A DNA stretch of 64,000 nucleotides, taken from Pseudonocardiaceae bacterium YIM PH 21723 (GTDB taxonomy: Bacteria; Actinomycetota; Actinomycetes; Mycobacteriales; Pseudonocardiaceae). This document shows, one piece after another, positions 23,671-31,308 of this stretch. Both the position numbers and the translations under genes were made by a program. Under the pieces are notes generated by a model, which was not told the DNA's origin, did not search any database, and saw only the letters and a list, made by a program, of their open reading frames with translations. Numbering within the stretch: the first letter of the stretch is position 1; every line of letters starts with the position of its first letter. The stretch spans positions 124,001 through 188,000 of the forward strand of contig QZFT01000089.1 of NCBI GenBank assembly GCA_003600225.1, given 5' to 3'.

Positions 23671-25116
23671 ATGAGACGAACCCTGCTCGCTTCTGTCAGC
23701 ACAGCAGCCCTGCTGTTGTCCGTGGTGGCGCCGGCGCATGCCGATCCGCTGACCTGGAAGCCCTGCTCCACCGGCTCCAAGGCCGAGTGCGCCACCCTCA
23801 CCGTTCCGGTCGACTGGACGAAACCGGACGGCCCGGCGATCGACCTGGAGATCAGCCGCCGCACGGCCGACCCGGCCAAACGGCTCGGCGTGCTGGTCTA
23901 CGGCGAGGGCGGCCCCGGCGGAACCAGCGCCCATTCGGTGCAGAGCAGTGCGATCTTCAGTGCTGCGGTCACCGAGAAGTTCGACGTCATCGGCGTCAAT
24001 GCCCGGGGATACGGCGACGGCTACCAGCTGAGCTGCCCCGACCAGGCCCCGGCGACCGGCCTGTTCACCTCCCAGGCGGACATGGACCGGTTCCGGGCCG
24101 CGACGAGCGCCTACGCCCAAGCCTGCCGGGAACAGACCGGGCCGCTCTTCGACCATGTGGACACCGTCGACAACGCCCGCGACCTGGACGCGGTCCGGGC
24201 CGCACTCGGCGAGCAGAAGATCAGCTTCTACGGCGGTTCCTACGGCACCCTGCTCGGCCAGCAGTACGCGGAACTGTTCCCGGGCAAGGTGGAACGCCTG
24301 GTCCTGGACTCCACCATGGATCACAGCATCCCGGACTTCCGGACGTTCTCGGCCACCGAGGCCAAGGCCGCCGAGGAGCTCTTCGACCAGTTCGTCCAGT
24401 GGTGCGCCGCGACCGTCACCTGCGCCCTGCACGGCACGGACATCCGGGCCACCGTGACCGAACTGCAGAAGCGCGCCGACGCCGGCGAGCTCAAGGACAG
24501 CGCCGGCAAGCAGCTGACCCCGCTGAGCCTGGACTACCTGACCGCGGCGGCCAAGAGCGGCAAGCGGGCATGGCCGTCGGTGGCGAACGGCATCAAGACC
24601 CTGGACACCACCGGAATCGCGCCGCTGCGGAACATCTCCGAGGGGACCAATGGCGGGTTCCACGGAGTCCTGTGCCGGGACTGGAACATGCAGATCCGCG
24701 ACTTCGCCGACTTCCAGTCGATCACCGAGCACATCGGGCAGGTGGCCCCGATGACCCGGTTCAACAGCTATCCCCTCGCCGGCTTCGGGTGCCAGGGCTT
24801 CGTGAACACCACCAACCCGCCGAAGGTGTTCGCCAAGAGCAGCCTGCCGACGCTGGTGATCAATGCCCGGCACGACTTCAAGACCGTGTACCCGTGGGCG
24901 ACGAACCTGACCGGCCAGACCGGCTGGACGCTGCTCACCCATGACGGCGACGGACACGTGAAGTACTTCTCCAGCCCGTGCGTCAAGGCGGCGACCGACC
25001 GCTATCTGCTCACCGGCGAACTGCCGGCGGCGGGCACCCACTGCGCGGCGGAACAGGCACAGGGGCAACAGCAGGAGGAGCCGCTGTGGCCGGAGAAGCC
25101 GGAGCGCGTCTGGTAG
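23671..25116 (+). CDS. Secreted S33 hydrolase, copy 7 (481 aa)
   Basis: The ATG at 23671 starts a signal peptide MRRTLLASVSTAALLLSVVA ending AHAD; the frame is open to 23572 in copy 6. The elbow is GGSYG, the acid NARHDFKTVYPW (His before the Asp rather than Tyr) and the base GDGHVKY. The Cys pair SPCVKA/THCAAE is intact. The tail reads AEQAQGQQQEEPLWPEKP and ends RVW. The TADPAKRLGVL element links it to copy 1 rather than to its neighbours. Confidence 0.86.
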   Translation: MRRTLLASVSTAALLLSVVAPAHADPLTWKPCSTGSKAECATLTVPVDWTKPDGPAIDLEISRRTADPAKRLGVLVYGEGGPGGTSAHSVQSSAIFSAAVTEKFDVIGVNARGYGDGYQLSCPDQAPATGLFTSQADMDRFRAATSAYAQACREQTGPLFDHVDTVDNARDLDAVRAALGEQKISFYGGSYGTLLGQQYAELFPGKVERLVLDSTMDHSIPDFRTFSATEAKAAEELFDQFVQWCAATVTCALHGTDIRATVTELQKRADAGELKDSAGKQLTPLSLDYLTAAAKSGKRAWPSVANGIKTLDTTGIAPLRNISEGTNGGFHGVLCRDWNMQIRDFADFQSITEHIGQVAPMTRFNSYPLAGFGCQGFVNTTNPPKVFAKSSLPTLVINARHDFKTVYPWATNLTGQTGWTLLTHDGDGHVKYFSSPCVKAATDRYLLTGELPAAGTHCAAEQAQGQQQEEPLWPEKPERVW

Positions 25117-25161
25117 TCGGGAGTGGGGGCGGACAGCTGCGGGCGGTCCGCCCCCGATCCC

Positions 25162-25323
25162 TCAGCGACGACGTTTCGCGTTCGGATCCGGCAGATTCAA
25201 CTCATGGATGGCGATGCGCTGCCGGGGGCGCGGGGTGAGGTCTTCAGGTTGGATCGTGACCGGTTGCGTGTCCGACTCCGAGTAACCACCATCAGGCGAT
25301 GGAGGACCATCCTGTTCGGCCAT
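25162..25323 (-). CDS. Orphan small peptide (53 aa)
   Basis: The ATG at 25323 has AGGAGA eight bases upstream. The product is acidic, Pro/Ser-rich at first (MAEQDGPPSPDGGYSES), then TIQPEDLTPRPRQR and a basic end (PNAKRRR). There are no Cys and no hydrophobic helix. A leader-plus-core layout would suit a RiPP precursor or a short regulatory peptide, but no maturation enzyme is nearby and I know no family. A perfect palindrome lies about 70 bp upstream. Confidence 0.45.
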   Translation of the reverse strand: MAEQDGPPSPDGGYSESDTQPVTIQPEDLTPRPRQRIAIHELNLPDPNAKRRR

Positions 25324-25390
25324 CTCACCTATCTCCTTTCCGCCATTGAGCGCACACCATGGTCTTACCACCGCATAGTCCGGCATATCC

Positions 25391-25418
25391 CTCGGTAGTT
25401 GTTAGGTTGACTACCGAG
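25391..25418. promoter_or_regulatory. Perfect 9 bp inverted repeat upstream of the orphan peptide
   Basis: CTCGGTAGT and ACTACCGAG flank a 10 nt spacer. Half-sites are one helical turn-plus apart, typical of a dimeric repressor. It lies in the minus-strand upstream region of the 53-codon gene; no other nearby gene start needs it. Confidence 0.5.
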
Positions 25419-25463
25419 TGTGATATGGGGGTGACTTCTGGTACTCGTTGAAACCGCAATAGG

Positions 25464-25501
25464 TTTGACCCGGTCATCGAGGAGAGGATGACCGGGTCAA
25501 A
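25464..25501. other. 15 bp perfect hairpin in the 25,387-25,754 gap
   Basis: TTTGACCCGGTCATC and its exact complement enclose GAGGAGAG. Neither side has a clear T-run. The rest of this gap holds only short unconvincing frames. The hairpin could be a terminator or an RNA element of the EEP nuclease leader. Confidence 0.5.
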
Positions 25502-25754
25502 TGCGGGTTCTTGCATGTGAGGAGTGTTCGCCGGAGGTTGCGGTTCCGGCGGACAGGAAGGGAACGCGGCGACCGCAAGATCATGACGTGGGTAGCCGAG
25601 CTTCTCACCCGATTGTGCAAAAAACGCCGTTCACCTGCGGATATGACCCGTTACTCCAAGTGGTCCAGTCCACCCCTGGAACAGTCGGTGAACTTGTGCC
25701 GGAATTTCGCCGAAACCGACCACGACCGAACGCCCCGAGGGCTAGAACGGTCGC

Positions 25755-27539
25755 ATGCACTTACGCCACAGGCTGGCCGCGGCCACGCTGACCATCACGA
25801 CGGTGCTGGTGACGGCCGGCCCGGTCACCGCGGCGCCCGGCCCCACCCACATCCGGGATATCCAGGGCACGGCACACCTTTCGCCGCTGAGCGGCTCGAC
25901 CGTCACCGGCGTGCGCGGTGTGGTCACCGGGCTGAAGTCCACCGGATTCTGGATGCAGGACCCGGAACCGGACACCGACGACGCCACCGCCGAGGGCATC
26001 TTCGTGTTCACCGCGGACGCCCCGGAGGTGAACGTCGGCGACGAAGTCACGGTGGACGGGAAGGTCACCGAATACCGGTCCGGCGGAGCGAAGAGCGCGA
26101 ACCTGACGGTCACCGAGATCAGCACGCCGGAGGTCACCACCCTCGGCACGCGTCCGCTGCCCGCGCCGGTCGTCATCGGCTCCGGCGGCCGGGTGCCGCC
26201 GAACGCGGTGATCAAGCGGAACGCCGGCGACGTGGAGACCAGCGGGGGCTTCGACCCGGCGGTGAACGGCATCGACTTCTGGGAGTCCCTGGAAGGCATG
26301 CTGGTCACCCTGCCCAAGCCGGTGGCGGTGGGCCCGTACCAGGCCACCTACGGCGAGATCCCGGTGGTGAACGACGATCAGAACTCGGTCACCCGCAGCG
26401 CCCGCGGCGGCATCGTGTTGCAGCAGCACGACGGCAACCCGGAGATCATCACCCTGGCGGACAAGGAGAGGACGCCGAGCGGGGTCAACGTCGGTGACCA
26501 CTTCTCCGGCCCGGCAACGGGAATCGTGGACTACATCGCCGGGCACTTCACCCTGCAACTGAGCTCGGCACTGTCCCGTGTGGACTCCGGCCTGCAGCGG
26601 GAATCCACTGTGGACACCCCGGCCGGACAGCTGTCGGTGGCCACGTTCAACGTGGAGAACCTGGATCCGACCGACCCGCAGGTCAAGTTCGACAACCTCG
26701 GCGCGACCATCGTGCGCAACCTGAAGTCGCCGGGAATCGTGACCCTGGAAGAGATCCAGGACAACAACGGCGCCACCAACGACGGCACGGTGGACGCGGA
26801 TCGGACCTTCGGCGCACTGATCGACGCCATCACCAAGGCCGGCGGCCCGACGTACGCGTACACCCAGATCAACCCGGTCGACGGCCAGGACGGCGGCGAG
26901 CCGGGCGGCAACATCCGGGTCGGCTTCCTGTACCGCACCGACCTCGGCATCTCCCTCGCGAAGGGCACCGCGGGCGGCCCGACCGAGGCCGTCACCGTGA
27001 CCCCGGGCGGCGGGCTCAGCGTGAACCCCGGCCGGATCGACCCGGGCAACGCGGCGTGGGCGGCCACCCGGAAGCCCCTCGTGGCCGAGTTCCTGTTCCA
27101 GGACAAGCCGGTCTTCGTGATCGCCAACCACTGGTCGTCCAAGGGCGGCGACGACCCGCTGATGGGGCGGAACCAGCCCGCGCGCCAGCCCTCCTCGGAC
27201 AAGCGAACCCGGCAGGCAGGCGTGGTCCGCGACTTCGTCCGGCAACTCCTGGCCGCCGATGAGCACGCGCGGATCGTGGTGGCCGGCGACCTGAACGACT
27301 TCGAGTACTCCACGGCAGCCACCACCCTGGCGGGCGCGCCGCTCACCGACCTGCCGGCCACGCTGCCGGACGCCGAGCGGTACACCTACGTCTACCAGGG
27401 CAATTCGCAGGTGCTGGACCACATTCTGCTGTCCAAGTCGCTGGGTGCGGACTACGGCTACGACGTGGTGCACGTGAATTCGGAGTTCGCCGTACAGGAC
27501 TCGGACCACGACCCGCAGATCGTCCGGCTGAAGTTCTAG
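25755..27539 (+). CDS. Secreted endonuclease/exonuclease/phosphatase-family nuclease (594 aa)
   Basis: A signal peptide (MHLRHRLAAATLTITTVLVT, cleavage near TAAPG) leads to an OB-like N-terminal half (HIRDIQGTAHLSPLSG with GFWMQDPEPD). The EEP domain begins at SVATFNVENLDP and has VTLEEIQDN (metal Glu), FVIANHWSSKGGDD (catalytic His), VVAGDLNDF and DHDPQIVRL. This resembles bacterial extracellular nucleases of the ExeM/NucH type. It probably degrades extracellular DNA. Its stop shares a CTAG with the convergent lipase gene. Confidence 0.85.
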   Translation: MHLRHRLAAATLTITTVLVTAGPVTAAPGPTHIRDIQGTAHLSPLSGSTVTGVRGVVTGLKSTGFWMQDPEPDTDDATAEGIFVFTADAPEVNVGDEVTVDGKVTEYRSGGAKSANLTVTEISTPEVTTLGTRPLPAPVVIGSGGRVPPNAVIKRNAGDVETSGGFDPAVNGIDFWESLEGMLVTLPKPVAVGPYQATYGEIPVVNDDQNSVTRSARGGIVLQQHDGNPEIITLADKERTPSGVNVGDHFSGPATGIVDYIAGHFTLQLSSALSRVDSGLQRESTVDTPAGQLSVATFNVENLDPTDPQVKFDNLGATIVRNLKSPGIVTLEEIQDNNGATNDGTVDADRTFGALIDAITKAGGPTYAYTQINPVDGQDGGEPGGNIRVGFLYRTDLGISLAKGTAGGPTEAVTVTPGGGLSVNPGRIDPGNAAWAATRKPLVAEFLFQDKPVFVIANHWSSKGGDDPLMGRNQPARQPSSDKRTRQAGVVRDFVRQLLAADEHARIVVAGDLNDFEYSTAATTLAGAPLTDLPATLPDAERYTYVYQGNSQVLDHILLSKSLGADYGYDVVHVNSEFAVQDSDHDPQIVRLKF

Positions 27540-28402
27540 GGCAACAGGTACTGCGGCACGCAGGGGACCTTGACCGGGTGGTCGGCGTCCAGGGCGTTGA
27601 GCACGTAGCCGCCGACGCGGGGGTCGATCGCGGCCCCCGCGTGGCCGACGAGGTCGCCCGGACAGCCGTCCTGCAGCACGATGTTGTCCGCCCCGGCCAG
27701 GATCGCACTGGAATGCGGCTGAATGCCCAGGTCGTAGATGGTGCGGATGGATGTGTACCGCACGCCGGGCATCGGCAGCCTGGCGGCGATCTTGGCCAGG
27801 AACGCCGAGCCCATGACGAGCTCGCCACAGGACTGGCAGGTGGCGCTCACCTTGGCCAGCCACGCCGGGGCGAAGGCCTTGGCGACCGCACGCAGGGTGC
27901 GCAGCTCGAAGGCGTTGGTGCCGCGCCACAGCGGGGTGAGGCCGACGTAATGGGTGATCTTGGCGGCGCCGCCCAGGTACTCCACCCAGTAACTGGGCAT
28001 CAGCGAACCCTCGGAGTGCCCGACGATGTCCACTGTGGACGCTCCGGTCTTCCGCAGCACCTCGTCCACGAACGTGCCCAGCTGCGCGGCGCTCTCCTCC
28101 ACCGGCAGCAGCCCGCCTACTCCGGGCAGCTCCGGCTTCTGGCCGTAGTTCAACGCGAAGACGCAGTACCCGTGCTTCTTCAGCAGCGGGGACAGGGTGA
28201 TCCAGTTGGTCGCCATGGTGGCGGTGATGCCGTGCACCAGCACGACCGGGCGCGGATGCTCGGCGCTGGGCTTGCAGTCCCAGTCGTTGGCACCCAGCGG
28301 CGACAGGTCGGGCAGCACGGTGGCCGATGCCGTGCCAGGAATCACGATCATGCTGGTCAGCAGCATGATCACCGGTAACAGAAAGCGTCTCACGCACCGC
28401 AC
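27536..28402 (-). CDS. Secreted lipase/esterase A (288 aa)
   Basis: A signal peptide precedes VVLVHGITATMATNW, an oxyanion-hole HG motif. The nucleophile is Ser130 in VGHSEGSLMPSYW and the His is in LVGHAG. Cys pairs DWDCKP, CQSC, DGCPGD and VPCVPQ suit disulfides. This is the actinomycete triacylglycerol-lipase family. The GTG at 28402 or a second GTG nine bases on are both possible starts. It shares the family with the gene at 29286. Confidence 0.82.
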   Translation of the reverse strand: MRCVRRFLLPVIMLLTSMIVIPGTASATVLPDLSPLGANDWDCKPSAEHPRPVVLVHGITATMATNWITLSPLLKKHGYCVFALNYGQKPELPGVGGLLPVEESAAQLGTFVDEVLRKTGASTVDIVGHSEGSLMPSYWVEYLGGAAKITHYVGLTPLWRGTNAFELRTLRAVAKAFAPAWLAKVSATCQSCGELVMGSAFLAKIAARLPMPGVRYTSIRTIYDLGIQPHSSAILAGADNIVLQDGCPGDLVGHAGAAIDPRVGGYVLNALDADHPVKVPCVPQYLLP

Positions 28403-28477
28403 AACGCGGAAGTATGCAAGACGCCACCACCGCCAGGCAGAACGGCCCGGATTCTTAGCCTCCTCTGACCTGGGGCC

Positions 28478-29239
28478 TCAGAACCTGCCGTGCCTGCCCT
28501 CGCCCGCGCGGAACTTCTCCAGTCCGGCGACCACATGCTTGAGGGAGTCCAGGCCGTACTCCCATTCGATGCGCAGGGCGTCCTCTTCGTAGCCGCCGGA
28601 GGTCTCCAGCATGGACAGCCGGTCGTTGCGCATGCACTCCTGCGGGAACCCGGCCAACTGCAAGGCCAGTTCCTCGGCCGCCTTCCGGGACTCGCCTACC
28701 GGGACCACCCGGTTCACTAGCCCGATGGAATACGCCTCGGTCGCATCCACCGGCCTGCCGGTCAGCACCAGGTCCATCGCCCGGCTCTCACCGATCAGCC
28801 GGGCCAGCCGGAACGTGCCGCCGTCGATCAGCGGCACACCCCAGCGTCGGCAGAACACGCCCAGAACCGCGTTCTCCTCGGCGACCCGCAGGTCCGCCCA
28901 GGCCACCAGCTCGATGCCACCGGCGACCGCGTAACCGGAGATGGCGGCGATCACCGGCTTGCTCAGCTTCATCCGGCTCGGCCCCATCGGGCCGTCCGCG
29001 GCCATGTCCTGCGGGAAGGGGTTACCGCGCTCCGTGCCCACCGCGTGCAGGTCGGCGCCCGCGCAGAACACGCCACCCTCGCCCCACAGCACGGCGACCG
29101 CCTGGTCCGGGTCGGCGTCGAACTCGCGGAACGCGGCGGCCAGTGCGACCGAGGTCGGGCCGTCCACCGCGTTGCGCACCTCGGGCCGGGACAGGATGAC
29201 CGTGGTCACCGGGCCGTTCTTCTCCACGCGGACCGACAT
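28478..29239 (-). CDS. Enoyl-CoA hydratase/isomerase (253 aa)
   Basis: The crotonase fold is shown by SRPEVRNAVDG, the oxyanion-hole GVFCAGADL (about 55-65) and AISGYAVAGGIEL (about 97-112). The second glutamate position, normally GxPExG, reads WGVPLIDGG, with Asp in place of Glu; this could shift activity toward isomerase or another crotonase chemistry. It sits between two secreted lipases, so it may use fatty acids they release, though that is inference. Confidence 0.85.
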   Translation of the reverse strand: MSVRVEKNGPVTTVILSRPEVRNAVDGPTSVALAAAFREFDADPDQAVAVLWGEGGVFCAGADLHAVGTERGNPFPQDMAADGPMGPSRMKLSKPVIAAISGYAVAGGIELVAWADLRVAEENAVLGVFCRRWGVPLIDGGTFRLARLIGESRAMDLVLTGRPVDATEAYSIGLVNRVVPVGESRKAAEELALQLAGFPQECMRNDRLSMLETSGGYEEDALRIEWEYGLDSLKHVVAGLEKFRAGEGRHGRF

Positions 29240-29285
29240 CGCACCTCCACTGAGAGCAGGATGCGATGAGAGTACTGGGTGTTTC

Positions 29286-30221
29286 TCAGTCCTGGTAGCC
29301 CGGAGCGCCCCAGGGGTAGACCTTCACGCAGGGCACCGGCTTCTGGTGCGCGGGATCCAGCGAGTTCAGGATGACGCGGGTGGCCACCGGGTCGAAGGCG
29401 GGCGTGACGTGGCCGCCGTGGTCATCGGCGCAGAGGTCCTGCAACACCACATTGGTCGCGCCGTCCATGATCCCCCGGGTATACGGCTGCACCAGTTCGT
29501 CGTACTGGGTCATGATCATCGTGTAGTTCACCCCGGGCACCTTCGGCCCGCCGTCGGAGTTCATCTTCTCCAGGAACGGCGAGCCGGTGAGGAACTGCCG
29601 GCAGGACGCGCACAGCGGGTTGAGCAGCAGGTCCACCACGGGGCTCAGACCGGCCGAGGTGGCGAATCCGCTGAGGCCGGCTACGCCGAAGAAGTCGGTG
29701 CCGCGCCACAGCGGGGTCAGGCCGACGTAGTGGTCGACCTTGGGCGCGCCGCCGAGGAACTTGACCCAGTAGTTCGGCATCAGCGAGCCCTCGGAGTGCC
29801 CGACGATGTCCACCTTGGCCGCGCCGGTCGAGGCGAGTACCCGGTCAACGAAGAGGCCGAACTCGCGGGCGCTGTCCTCCATCCGGACCAGGCCACCGAC
29901 CTCGCGCAGCGGGCCGAGCGCGAGGGGGTTGCGGCCGTAGGTCAGCGCATAGACGCAGTAGCCGTTGTTCTTCAGCAGCGGGGCGACGGTGCTCCAGTTG
30001 CCCGCCATGTTGGCGGTCAGACCGTGCGCGAGGACCACCGGATTGGGATGTTCCGCGCTGGGCCGACAGCTCCAGTCGTTGGCCCCGGGCGGGGAGTCGA
30101 AGAAGTGCTTCACGGTGCTGGAAGCGGCGACGTTGTACGGCACGGGTAAGTCGTCGGCGGCCGCGGCGGGAGCGGCGAATCCGAGCAGGGCAAGGCAGAC
30201 CAGGGAGGCGAGACGGCGCAT
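29286..30221 (-). CDS. Secreted lipase/esterase B (311 aa)
   Basis: This is a paralogue of the gene at 27536: signal peptide MRRLASLVCLALLGFAAPAA, VVLAHGLTANMAGNW, and Ser143 in VGHSEGSLMPNYW. The family signature YVGLTPLWRGTDFFG is shared. His is in DDHGGHV. Cys pairs DWSCRP, LCASC, DLCADD and VPCVKV match copy A one for one. The 20-residue longer mature N-terminus distinguishes it. Confidence 0.83.
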   Translation of the reverse strand: MRRLASLVCLALLGFAAPAAAADDLPVPYNVAASSTVKHFFDSPPGANDWSCRPSAEHPNPVVLAHGLTANMAGNWSTVAPLLKNNGYCVYALTYGRNPLALGPLREVGGLVRMEDSAREFGLFVDRVLASTGAAKVDIVGHSEGSLMPNYWVKFLGGAPKVDHYVGLTPLWRGTDFFGVAGLSGFATSAGLSPVVDLLLNPLCASCRQFLTGSPFLEKMNSDGGPKVPGVNYTMIMTQYDELVQPYTRGIMDGATNVVLQDLCADDHGGHVTPAFDPVATRVILNSLDPAHQKPVPCVKVYPWGAPGYQD

Positions 30222-30286
30222 GCCCGGAAGTTACCTGCCGGTAGTGACCCGGCCCACAGCGTTCACCCGATAGGGCTACGGGCATC

Positions 30287-30339
30287 CCGAAGTTGGCGAT
30301 GTTCGGGTTCGTTCCTCGCGCGAACATCGCCAACTTCGG
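30287..30339. repeat. 19 bp perfect inverted repeat between lipase B and the transglycosylase gene
   Basis: CCGAAGTTGGCGATGTTCG and its exact complement enclose a 15 nt loop. It begins right after the stop of the 30349 gene and lies before the start of lipase B, so it could terminate one and insulate the other. No T-run follows. The AT content of the arms differs from the surroundings, so it may be a dispersed genomic repeat. Confidence 0.6.
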
Positions 30340-30348
30340 AGACAACAG

Positions 30349-31131
30349 TTACTGGGCGGGGGCGCCGGAGGTGGCGTAGCGCTGGGCCAGCCCGTAGACC
30401 TGCTTCGCGTACGTGGTCGACGCGTTGTACGCGTGCAGAGCCGCCCACCAGTCGGTGCCGACGGTGAGGTCGCGCTTCTGCGAGCACAGGTAGTTGGCCG
30501 CCGTGGTCGCGGCGTCGTCCAGGCTCTGCGGATCCGCCGGCTGGCCGTCACCGGAGGCGCGCACCGCGAACAGCTTCCAGGTGGTCGGGATGAACTGCAT
30601 CGGCCCGACTGCCCGGTCCTGCTTGTCGTCGCCGTCCAGCGCGCCGCCGTCGGTGTCCGCGATCGCCGCGATGCCCGGCGAACCGTCCAGCGCGACGCCG
30701 ATGATCGGCTTGCTCGGCCTGCCGTCGGGCATCAGCTCGGCACCGCCGTGCTGGCCGTGCTTGGACTCGACCCGGCCGATGCCGGCGAGGGTGGTCCAGT
30801 TGACTTTGCAGGCGGGCCGCTTCGCCTCGGCCCAGCGCTGCGCGTTCGCGTAGGCGATGGCGGCGCGGGGCGGCATCCCGGATTTCTCGCCCACCTGCTT
30901 GGACCACGCGGTCAGCGGGTCGCCGCTGAGCGGCAGGGCCTGCTGAAGGCCGGCCGGCGCGCTGCTGCCCGGCTCCACCTCGGCCTCCTTGACCGGGTCG
31001 AGGGGCGGACGGTCGTGACCCCGCAGCGGGTCGGCGGCGAGGGTGAACAGCCAGACCAGACCGAGGGCTACCGAGCCGACGAAACCGATGAGCGCGATGC
31101 GCAGGAACTTGACCACCACTACATCCACCAT
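30349..31131 (-). CDS. Membrane-anchored lytic murein transglycosylase (260 aa)
   Basis: An N-terminal helix (FLRIALIGFVGSVALGLVWL) anchors an SLT/MltB-like domain. GIGRVESKHGQHG carries the catalytic Glu, and AVGPMQFIPTTWKLF plus NYLCSQKRDL and WWAALHAYN complete the fold. It would cleave peptidoglycan outside the membrane. The linker is short and acidic/Pro-rich. ATG at 31131; a GTG is possible a little later. Confidence 0.86.
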   Translation of the reverse strand: MVDVVVVKFLRIALIGFVGSVALGLVWLFTLAADPLRGHDRPPLDPVKEAEVEPGSSAPAGLQQALPLSGDPLTAWSKQVGEKSGMPPRAAIAYANAQRWAEAKRPACKVNWTTLAGIGRVESKHGQHGGAELMPDGRPSKPIIGVALDGSPGIAAIADTDGGALDGDDKQDRAVGPMQFIPTTWKLFAVRASGDGQPADPQSLDDAATTAANYLCSQKRDLTVGTDWWAALHAYNASTTYAKQVYGLAQRYATSGAPAQ

Positions 31132-31283
31132 ACGGACGACCTGTAGCCGACGCCGATATGCGGACAGGTCTGTGACACAGCTATTACAGCGTCGTCAGCA
31201 GAGTGAGTGTTGCCTGCCGGGTCCCGAGCACAGCAGGCAACACTCCGCACACAAACGCCCCCCGGCGCGGGCCTAGATTACTA

Positions 31284-31302
31284 TTGACACTCTGTCTATT
31301 AT
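31284..31302 (+). promoter_or_regulatory. Leaderless promoter with TetR-type operator before the ephD-like gene
   Basis: TATTAT at 31297-31302 is a good -10 whose expected start falls at the A of the ATG (31309), and no Shine-Dalgarno is present, so the mRNA is probably leaderless. TTGACA-CTC-TGTCTA (31284-31298) is an imperfect dyad overlapping the -10. The TetR gene at the end of this operon is the obvious candidate repressor. Confidence 0.5.
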
Positions 31303-31308
31303 GACTTT

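Noticed and set aside
25325-25516. 63-codon frame directly before the orphan peptide (minus)
   Set aside because: It ends one base before that start but covers the dyad and hairpin and has no convincing composition or ribosome site.
25501-25791. Short plus-strand frames before the EEP nuclease
   Set aside because: They overlap the nuclease start, have no Shine-Dalgarno and no recognisable motif.
20906-28430. Very long antisense open frames (for example 20906-22627 and 25761-28430 minus)
   Set aside because: They mirror well-supported genes on the other strand, have arginine/glycine/histidine-rich composition typical of GC-rich shadow frames, and show no domains.
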